DNA of 64,000 nt from Gemmatimonadota bacterium (GTDB lineage: Bacteria > Gemmatimonadota > Gemmatimonadetes > Gemmatimonadales > GWC2-71-9). Below are positions 58,524-64,000 of the stretch, piece after piece. The notes under the pieces are model-generated. The model was not told where the DNA came from. It did not search any database and saw only the letters and a program-made list of their open reading frames with translations. Made by a program: the position numbers and the translations under genes. Position 1 is the stretch's first letter. Every line of letters starts with the position of its first letter. The stretch covers positions 62,001 through 126,000 of the forward strand of contig QHVB01000025.1 in NCBI GenBank assembly GCA_003222195.1, in the 5' to 3' direction.

Positions 58524-58759
58524 ACGGGCCTGAAACCATCGCCGCCTTCATGTTTTTCGGCGGCACTTTCTGGGTGCTGCGCCCTGTCGCTGCCGCCGTC
58601 GCAAAGCGGATCGCGGGCGAGCATCGCCGGCCGGGGATGGAGCCGGCCGACCGGGACGAGATCTTGAGCGAGCTCCAAGCGGTGCGGCAAGAGGTCGCGG
58701 AGCTCGCGGAGCGAATGGACTTCGCGGAACGGCTGCTCGCCAAACCACGGGATGGGTGA
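58520..58759 (+). CDS. PspB-like small membrane protein 4 of 6
   Basis: Seventy-nine residues and the shortest member: membrane helix TIAAFMFFGGTFWVLRPVAA, basic AKRIAGEHRR, then ILSELQAVRQEVAELAERMD and FAERLLAKPRDG. The ATGA overlap with member 3 and GTGA/TGATG junction with member 5 make this the most tightly coupled part of the array. Confidence 0.75.
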   Translation: MNGPETIAAFMFFGGTFWVLRPVAAAVAKRIAGEHRRPGMEPADRDEILSELQAVRQEVAELAERMDFAERLLAKPRDG

Positions 58760-59040
58760 TGGAAGACATCATTGCCGTCTTTATCCCAATCGTTGCCGTC
58801 GGGGGCTTCTTTGCCTGGATGATCTCGCTCTCGCCGGTCGGGAAGGCGCTCGCGGACCGAATGCGGCACGGCCCCCTGCCCCGAGAGGGCGCCGGAACTG
58901 CCGAAGACCATGCGGAGTTGGTCGAAACTGTAGAGCAGTTGCGCCGAGAGGTGGCGGAACTGGCGGAGCGAGTAGATTTTACCGAGCGGCTCCTCGGTCA
59001 GCAGAAGGCCGCGGAGCAGCTGCAGCGGCCGCGGGCGTGA
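58759..59040 (+). CDS. PspB-like small membrane protein 5 of 6
   Basis: From ATG 58759 (GTG 58756 also possible) 93 residues: membrane helix DIIAVFIPIVAVGGFFAWMI, then SLSPVGKALADRMRH as in member 1, an acidic linker (GAGTAEDHAELVETVEQLRR) and the coiled coil EVAELAERVDFTERLLGQQK. Its resemblance to member 1 in the membrane-proximal part suggests the array arose from at least two duplicated types. Confidence 0.75.
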   Translation: MEDIIAVFIPIVAVGGFFAWMISLSPVGKALADRMRHGPLPREGAGTAEDHAELVETVEQLRREVAELAERVDFTERLLGQQKAAEQLQRPRA

Positions 59041-59086
59041 CGTTGCCTGCTGAAACGGGCATTGCCGACTCGGCGTAGGAGAGCAA

Positions 59087-59461
59087 GTGCTTTTACAGGC
59101 GACACCGCCACCGCTGCCACCGACGATTCCGTTCGATCCGAATCAGCTCCTCCCGCTGGTTGGGATGCTCGGCGGCATGCTGATCGCTGGTGTGTTCTTG
59201 TGGCGGTTTTTTACGTCGGAGATGGCGGCCGCGATTGCCGAGCGTATTCGCGCGGGAATTCACCGCAAGAGGCGGTGGAAGGGATTTGGCGGCGAGTGGA
59301 CGGATATGCCGACCGATGCGGCGTTAGATGCGGAGCATGTCGCCGAGCTGGAGCATAAAGTCATAGAAATGCAGGGCCAAATCGCCGAGATGGCCGAGCG
59401 GCTGGATTTTGCGGAGCGGCTGCTCGCGCAGAAGCGTGAGCGCTCATTGCCAGGAGCATAG
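59087..59461 (+). CDS. PspB-like small membrane protein 6 of 6 (long form)
   Basis: At 124 residues this is the longest member. A Pro-rich N-terminus (LLQATPPPLPPTIPFDPNQL) precedes the membrane helix LVGMLGGMLIAGVFLWRFF, then AAAIAERIRAGIHRKRRWKG, and the coiled coil ELEHKVIEMQGQIAEMAERL with DFAERLLAQKRERS. AGGAGAG (59077-59083) supports GTG 59087. It ends 6 bases before the pspA ATG, so it is the member most likely to be co-translated with PspA. Confidence 0.72.
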   Translation: MLLQATPPPLPPTIPFDPNQLLPLVGMLGGMLIAGVFLWRFFTSEMAAAIAERIRAGIHRKRRWKGFGGEWTDMPTDAALDAEHVAELEHKVIEMQGQIAEMAERLDFAERLLAQKRERSLPGA

Positions 59462-59467
59462 GGAGCC

Positions 59468-60232
59468 ATGGGGATCATTGATCGTCTGTCTACGCTGATC
59501 CGGTCGAACATCAACGATCTGATCTCGCGCGCCGAGAATCCGCAGAAGGTTCTCGAGCAGCTCATCGTCGACATGCGCAATCAGCTGGCGAAGGCCAAGC
59601 AACAGGTGGCCGCCGCCATTGCCGATGAGAAGCGGCTCTCCGCGCAGGCCGAGCAGGAAAAGAAGCTTTCCGAGGACTGGGAGAAGCGTGCGGTTCTCGC
59701 CGTGCAGGAAGGGCGCGACGATCTCGCCAAGCAGGCGCTGCTGCGCTACAACGAGCACGTCCAGGGCGCCGTGCAGCTCCAGGAGACGTGGGTCAAGCAC
59801 CGCGAGGAAACCGAGAAGCTCAAGGCGTCGCTGCGCCAGCTCAACGACAAGATCGAAGAGGCGAAGCGGAAGAAGAACATCCTGATCGCGCGGCAGAAGC
59901 GGGCCGAGGCCCACAAGCGCATTCAGGAGACGATGGGCGCGATCTCCGACAAGAGCGCCTTCGAAACGTTCGAGCGGATGGCGGAACAGATCGAGCACGA
60001 GGAGCGCAAGCTGATCGCCGCGGCCGAGGTGAACGAAGATCTCTCCGGCGATTCGCTCATCAAGCAGTTCCAGGGCATCGAGGTGAAGGCGACCGCGGAC
60101 GAGCAGTTGCTGGCGCTCAAGCGCAAGATGGGCCTGCTCCCGGGCGGCACGCAGGAACAGACACGGGCACTGGGCAAGGGTGCCAAAGACGCAGAATTGC
60201 TCGAGGATGACGACGCGGAGCAGAAGAGCTGA
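59468..60232 (+). CDS. pspA: PspA/IM30 family protein
   Basis: PspA/IM30 proteins assemble into ESCRT-III-like scaffolds on stressed membranes. The 254-residue product begins with the amphipathic helix MGIIDRLSTLIRSNINDLIS, then the long helical hairpin (PQKVLEQLIVDMRNQLAKAK ... EEAKRKKNILIARQKRAEAH) and further helices with SAFETFERMAEQIEHEERKL. A short C-terminal acidic tail (ELLEDDDAEQKS) extends the core. AGGGAG lies just before the ATG. It closes the array of six PspB-like genes and is followed by the permease gene. Confidence 0.93.
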   Translation: MGIIDRLSTLIRSNINDLISRAENPQKVLEQLIVDMRNQLAKAKQQVAAAIADEKRLSAQAEQEKKLSEDWEKRAVLAVQEGRDDLAKQALLRYNEHVQGAVQLQETWVKHREETEKLKASLRQLNDKIEEAKRKKNILIARQKRAEAHKRIQETMGAISDKSAFETFERMAEQIEHEERKLIAAAEVNEDLSGDSLIKQFQGIEVKATADEQLLALKRKMGLLPGGTQEQTRALGKGAKDAELLEDDDAEQKS

Positions 60233-60261
60233 ACGGTTCCGAAGCTCCTTCCTCCAATAGG

Positions 60262-61371
60262 TTGTCGAGCGCCACGTTTGTGGCGCTCTTTGTTGCGGCC
60301 CTCGTCGTCCTGTTCATCCTCAGGGTCATCGATGTCCTGCTGCTGGTGTTTCTTTCCATCCTGGTGGCAGTGTACCTCTCGGCCATCACCGATTGGCTCG
60401 AGTACCGATTCGGCATGCGTCGGTGGCTGGGGCTGACGCTCACCGTCATCGCCACGCTGGCGGTGATCGCGAGTGTTGCCGCGCTGCTCGCCCCGCCGGT
60501 TGTCGAGCAGACGCGGGCGCTGATTAGCGGGTTACCGCAGACACTCACGAACATTCAGAACGTGCTCGCGCGGTGGGCCAGCCAGTACCCGGTCCTCGAC
60601 CAGACCGAGCTGGCGAATCCGTCGTCGGGCTTCGTCTCGGGGCTCGTCAGCGATGCAGTGGGTTTCCTGAGCGGCTCGGTGTTCGGGTACGTCCGAGGCG
60701 GCGGCCTGGTGTTTATCGAGGGCGCGAGCGTCGTGGTGATGGCGCTGTATCTCGCGCGGCAGCCGGCATTGTACCGCGACGGCCTGATTTCGTTGTTCGC
60801 CCCGCAGCATCGGCCCATCGCGGTCCAGGTGTTCGACGACGCCGCGGCGACGCTGCGCGCCTGGGTGGTGGGCCAACTCATCGCGATGGCCGTGCTGGCC
60901 GCGTTGACCGCCATTGGGCTGTGGATCCTCGGTGTGCCCTACTGGCTGGCTTTTGGGATCTTCACCGGCCTCGTGGCGATCGTGCCGTTCTTCGGTACGC
61001 TGGTCTCCACGATCCTGCCCGCGCTCTTCATGGTCGCCTCGGGCGATTGGCTCAAAGTGCTGCTTGTGCTCCTCCTCGGCGTACTCGTGCACGTCTTCGA
61101 GGCGAACGTCGTCGTGCCGCGGATCATGCAGCGCAAGGTCGAGCTGCCGCCCGTCCTCACGATTGCCAGCGTGCTCGTGATGGGCAGCCTGCTCGGCGCG
61201 ATCGGGTTGATTGTGGCGGTTCCGGTGCTGTGTGTGACGATGGTGTTGATCCGCCATATCCTGCACGGCGAGATCTACGGCGAACACGGTCGCTTCAAGC
61301 CGGCGGTGCTGCGGCCGACAGAACCGTGGAGCGGCGTGGAACGCCGCCAGGCGGTGGTCTCCAAGAAATGA
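60262..61371 (+). CDS. AI-2E family transporter (PerM/TqsA-like permease)
   Basis: The 369-residue protein has about eight membrane helices, for example FVALFVAALVVLFILRVIDV, SILVAVYLSAITDWLEYRFG, LIAMAVLAALTAIGLWILGV and LPPVLTIASVLVMGSLLGAI, with family motifs VPYWLAFGIFTGLVAIVPFF and HVFEANVVVPRIMQRKVEL. Members export signalling molecules or ions; the substrate here is unknown. TTG 60262 is the best available start, 29 bases after pspA. Its stop overlaps the DUF1611 ATG. Confidence 0.88.
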   Translation: MSSATFVALFVAALVVLFILRVIDVLLLVFLSILVAVYLSAITDWLEYRFGMRRWLGLTLTVIATLAVIASVAALLAPPVVEQTRALISGLPQTLTNIQNVLARWASQYPVLDQTELANPSSGFVSGLVSDAVGFLSGSVFGYVRGGGLVFIEGASVVVMALYLARQPALYRDGLISLFAPQHRPIAVQVFDDAAATLRAWVVGQLIAMAVLAALTAIGLWILGVPYWLAFGIFTGLVAIVPFFGTLVSTILPALFMVASGDWLKVLLVLLLGVLVHVFEANVVVPRIMQRKVELPPVLTIASVLVMGSLLGAIGLIVAVPVLCVTMVLIRHILHGEIYGEHGRFKPAVLRPTEPWSGVERRQAVVSKK

Positions 61372-62438
61372 CGGTTCCCAAGCATCGCTTCCTGATCATC
61401 GCCGACGGCGACTTCGGGCCGCTGACATCCAAGACCGCCAATTCCTGCATTCGCTATTTCCCCGAGCGCATCGTGGCGGTGCTGGACCGCACGCAAGCGG
61501 GAAAGACGGCGCAAGACGTTCTCGGCTTCGGCGGCAACATTCCCGTGGTCGGCGATTTCGAGCGTGGCATCGCACAGGGGAAGGGAGCCACGGCGGTGAT
61601 GGTCGGGATCGCGCCCGCCGGCGGACGGCTTCCCGACGAATGGAAGACCTGGCTCCGCAGTGCGCTCGACAAGAAGCTCGAGATCTGGAGTGGCCTGCAC
61701 ACCTTCATCGGCGATGATCCGGAGCTCGCCTCGCTCGCCAAAGCACGCGGCGTGCGGATCTTCGACGCGCGCCGGCCACCACCGAATTTGCCGATCGCCG
61801 ACGGTCGTGCGGCCGAGGTGGACGCGCTGGTCGTGCTCGCGGTCGGAAGCGACTGCAACGTCGGCAAGATGACGGCGCAACTACAGCTGCGCGATGCGCT
61901 CGTGAAACGTGGCCATCGCACAAGCTTCGTCGCGACGGGGCAGACCGGTATTTTCATCGAAGGGTGGGGCATCGCGGTGGACGCGGTGGTCGCCGACTTC
62001 ATCGCCGGTGCCGCTGAACAGCTCGTGCTCGAGGGCGCGAAGGACAACGACATCGTACTGGTCGAGGGCCAGGGCAGCCTGATCCACCCGGGCTACTCTG
62101 GTGTCACGCTGGGCTTGCTCCATGGCTCATGCCCCGACGCGCTGATTCTGTGTCACCAGGTGACGCGCGATTACATCGGCGATTATCACGGCCGCGAGCC
62201 CTGGGTGAAGATCCCGTCCTACCCGGAATTGATCGATATCCACGAGCGCGCGGCGCAGCCAGTGCACCCGACCAAGGTGATCGGGATCTGTCTCAACACG
62301 TACGACATGGATGAAAGCGCGGCACGCGACGCGGTCGCCAGGGCCGCGGAAGAGACGGGCTTACCCGCGACCGATCCGGTGCGGTTCGATTCCGACGTCC
62401 TCGTCGACGCGATCGTCGGAGCGCGCGCGACGATTTGA
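61368..62438 (+). CDS. DUF1611 domain protein (DgcN-like)
   Basis: The 356-residue protein has an N-terminal Rossmann-like half (HRFLIIADGDFGPLTSKTAN, SCIRYFPERIVAVLDRTQAG) and a C-terminal P-loop half with VLAVGSDCNVGKMTAQLQLR, FVATGQTGIFIEGWGIAVDA and LVEGQGSLIHPGYSGVTLGL. This is the DUF1611 architecture, one member of which (DgcN) is known to act in D-glutamate catabolism by N-acetylation. Whether this one does so is unknown. It is co-translated with the permease gene (ATGA). Confidence 0.85.
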   Translation: MTVPKHRFLIIADGDFGPLTSKTANSCIRYFPERIVAVLDRTQAGKTAQDVLGFGGNIPVVGDFERGIAQGKGATAVMVGIAPAGGRLPDEWKTWLRSALDKKLEIWSGLHTFIGDDPELASLAKARGVRIFDARRPPPNLPIADGRAAEVDALVVLAVGSDCNVGKMTAQLQLRDALVKRGHRTSFVATGQTGIFIEGWGIAVDAVVADFIAGAAEQLVLEGAKDNDIVLVEGQGSLIHPGYSGVTLGLLHGSCPDALILCHQVTRDYIGDYHGREPWVKIPSYPELIDIHERAAQPVHPTKVIGICLNTYDMDESAARDAVARAAEETGLPATDPVRFDSDVLVDAIVGARATI

Positions 62439-62483
62439 TTCAGGCGGCGGTGAATCGGTACCGGACACCGCCGCCTCCTCACC

Positions 62484-62489
62484 TAACGT
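62484..62489 (+). promoter_or_regulatory. -10 box of the membrane protein/ABC ATPase unit
   Basis: TAACGT ends 6 bases before the ATG at 62496. No clear -35 box or ribosome site is seen in the 57-base gap after the DUF1611 gene. Confidence 0.35.
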
Positions 62490-62495
62490 GCCGCC

Positions 62496-63161
62496 ATGCG
62501 ATTCCTGCACTGCGCGCACGCCGAATTCCTGCTCGTCTTCCCGCGGCTGACGCGGACCAGGCTCGGCATTTCCTTGACGGCTCTCGGTACCACGCTCGTC
62601 TGGCTCTCAGTCCATGCCCTCGATCCGGTCACGGCAACGCTGCAGGCCGGCGCCCTGGGAGCGATCCTCGGCACCGCGGAAATCGTGGGACGTGGCAGCG
62701 ACCGCGCTGCTCTGACAACCGCGCTGACCCATCCCACGACAGCCCTCGCCGTCGCGACGGGACGCTGGCTTGCCATCGCGCTGCCGCCCGCGGCGCTCAC
62801 GGTTGCCTGCGCGGCGGCGATGGGCTGGCACGGCGGTGCAGTGGCGGCCGGCTTCGCCGCCGCTGCCGCGGTCGGCGGCTGCGCGCTGGCTGGCGTGCTG
62901 CTGCTCGGGAACGGCGCCGCGCTCGCCCTCTTCCTCTTTATGGCGATCGCCGGCACGGTCGCGCCGGAGCGCCTGGTTGATCTCGCACATCCGGGCATCC
63001 TGCGGCTGACCACGGCGAGTGCGATCGAGCTGGGGCCCGCCCTTTGGCACTACCGCGACATCGCGACTGGCGACGTGGGTGCCGTGCTCCACGCATTCGC
63101 GTGGACTGGTTTGGGAATTCTGCTCGCAAGCGCGTTCATCGCGCGGCGTCGGCCTCACTGA
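62496..63161 (+). CDS. Integral membrane protein, probable ABC-transporter permease component
   Basis: The 221-residue protein has about five hydrophobic helices, the clearest being WLAIALPPAALTVACAAAMG and VGGCALAGVLLLGNGAALAL with FLFMAIAGTVAPERLVDL following. The N-terminus MRFLHCAHAEFLLVFPRLTR is amphipathic. No signature motif is visible, but an ABC ATPase gene begins 13 bases after the stop, which makes an exporter subunit the best guess. A heme-exporter-B-like fold is possible but not shown. Confidence 0.6.
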   Translation: MRFLHCAHAEFLLVFPRLTRTRLGISLTALGTTLVWLSVHALDPVTATLQAGALGAILGTAEIVGRGSDRAALTTALTHPTTALAVATGRWLAIALPPAALTVACAAAMGWHGGAVAAGFAAAAAVGGCALAGVLLLGNGAALALFLFMAIAGTVAPERLVDLAHPGILRLTTASAIELGPALWHYRDIATGDVGAVLHAFAWTGLGILLASAFIARRRPH

Positions 63162-63174
63162 TGGCCGATCGCAG

Positions 63175-64000
63175 ATGACCGATTTCGCGCTGACGTTGAG
63201 CGATATCAGGGCACGCGGGCTGGGCCCCGTCTCGATCGCCCTGGTGCCTGGCGAGATCGCGGGGCTGGTAGGCCCGGCCGGAGCTGGGAAAACGCGGCTG
63301 TTGCGCGTCGCCGCGGGCGTGCGGCGGCCTAATACGGGCGATCTGCGCGTGTGGGGGATGTCGATTGCGGAACCGGCGGCGCGGTTGCTCGTCGGATACG
63401 CGAGCGAGGGCGCGGCCTTTCCGCATGCTCTCACCGTCCAGGAACTGCTGCTGTATTACGCACGGCTGCATTGCGCGCGCAGTAACGGTGGGGGCCGCAG
63501 CCCGCGAAGCCTGGCGCGTGAAGCGCTCGAGATCGCCGGATTGGCTGCAGCCCGAGAGCTGCGCGTGGAAGCTCTGGGACGCGCGGATCTGCACCGGCTC
63601 AACTTGGCGCAGGCGGCACTTGGCGGACGCCGCGTGCTCCTGCTCGACGAGCTGTTGTCGGGTCTCGACGCCTTTGCGCGCCGGGATCTTCGCGGCCGGA
63701 TCGCTCGGCTCGCGGCCGAGGGTGTCGCGGTGCTGATCACCTCGCGCGATCCGGCCGCCCTGGAACGCCTGGCCGCCCGCGTTCTGGTCATGCGCGACGG
63801 ACGCATCGTGCGTGCCGGTCCCCTCGCGTCATTGCTTGAAGAACGGGTCCTCGAGGTGATTTTGGACGCGCCGCCGCCCGAGCCGCCCCCTGGCTTCCGC
63901 GTTACGGCGGCCGGTATCGAGGCACCGCTGGCGGGAAGAACCGTGGAGGCGGCATTGGCGCTGTGTCGGGCGCACCGGTTGCCAGTTCGGGCGACACGGG
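63175..64000 (+). CDS. ABC transporter ATP-binding protein (cut by right edge)
   Basis: The frame is open from ATG 63175 to the window end (275 codons). Walker A is GPAGAGKTRLLRVAAGVRRP, the Q-loop region VGYASEGAAFPHALTVQELL follows, and Walker B is RVLLLDELLSGLDAFAR. Between them the signature motif LSGGQ is replaced by LGRADLHRLNLAQAAL, and the His-loop reads LITSRDPAAL without His, so ATPase activity may be reduced. A linker and possible second domain (PPPEPPPGFRVTAAGIEA) follow. It pairs with the membrane protein upstream. Confidence 0.78.
   Translation, partial: MTDFALTLSDIRARGLGPVSIALVPGEIAGLVGPAGAGKTRLLRVAAGVRRPNTGDLRVWGMSIAEPAARLLVGYASEGAAFPHALTVQELLLYYARLHCARSNGGGRSPRSLAREALEIAGLAAARELRVEALGRADLHRLNLAQAALGGRRVLLLDELLSGLDAFARRDLRGRIARLAAEGVAVLITSRDPAALERLAARVLVMRDGRIVRAGPLASLLEERVLEVILDAPPPEPPPGFRVTAAGIEAPLAGRTVEAALALCRAHRLPVRATR

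Overview
The window is 64 kb of dense, GC-rich bacterial chromosome with about 67 protein genes, no rRNA or tRNA that I could see, no transposase and no CRISPR array. No gene-free stretch reaches 300 bases. The gene content (secreted M24 peptidases, a TldD/PmbA pair, DUF6263 and V4R proteins, NurA-HerA with Mre11-Rad50, System I cytochrome c maturation, an outer-membrane barrel) and the GTG/TTG-rich, tightly overlapped gene style fit an uncultured diderm such as Gemmatimonadota. That assignment is inference from style and content, not a database result. The left-edge lipoate ligase and the right-edge ABC ATPase are cut by the window ends.

Layout. 1-6080 (minus): tdk, then coaE, gcvH, a UPF0173 hydrolase, gcvP and a lipoate-protein ligase. 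This places a glycine cleavage P-protein, the lipoyl carrier H-protein and a candidate lipoylating enzyme in one unit. 6261-10652: HU, a degenerate DEAD-box-like RNA-binding protein (minus), a secreted P1 peptidase with a class I aminotransferase, and a four-helix-bundle IVP-family gene. 10649-11863: a secreted M24 peptidase (minus). 11915-21448 (plus): an unbroken, mostly overlapping series of hypothetical protein, O-methyltransferase, NurA, HerA, lipoprotein, Mre11/SbcD, Rad50/SbcC and GNAT, which brings together the four DNA-end-processing proteins best known from archaeal operons. 21445-25330: cupin with a tiny membrane protein, a CaCA-type exchanger, folE, an SDR and a zinc-ribbon protein. 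25363-32214: acyl-CoA synthetase, Ig-like lipoprotein and TPR protein (minus); phosphoribosyltransferase, tldD and pmbA (plus); a V4R protein. 32227-42079: ligA with a GAF protein, a secreted aminopeptidase P-like enzyme, a TPR protein, deoA, dciA-gyrB, a lipoprotein and an enoyl-CoA hydratase. 42256-49313: mtnA, glpK, a TIGR00725 protein, ccmE (CxxxY type), ccmF, ccmH, a CcmI-like zinc-ribbon protein and a small barrel. 49314-54724 (minus): TPR protein, macro domain, transglutaminase, ABC ATPase and ABC permease. 54818-64000 (plus): uvrA, then six consecutive small paralogous membrane/coiled-coil proteins leading directly into pspA, an AI-2E-type permease, a DUF1611 protein and the start of an ABC exporter.

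The strongest candidate for something undescribed is the PspA locus at 57700-60232. Six consecutive genes each encode one N-terminal membrane segment, a basic juxtamembrane patch and a C-terminal coiled-coil ending (ERVDF-ER-L/I-A), a layout like PspB, immediately before PspA. Second is the NurA-HerA-lipoprotein-Mre11-Rad50 operon. Third is a family of short dispersed repeats that invades coding sequence: an identical 26-bp perfect palindrome occurs three times, once in frame just before the autocatalytic serine of the P1 peptidase and twice at convergent gene ends, where it supplies stop codons. Many promoters have a -10 hexamer only 6-9 bases from the start codon, so leaderless transcripts look common here. 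The enoyl-CoA hydratase/mtnA intergenic region is almost mirror-symmetric from start codon to start codon.
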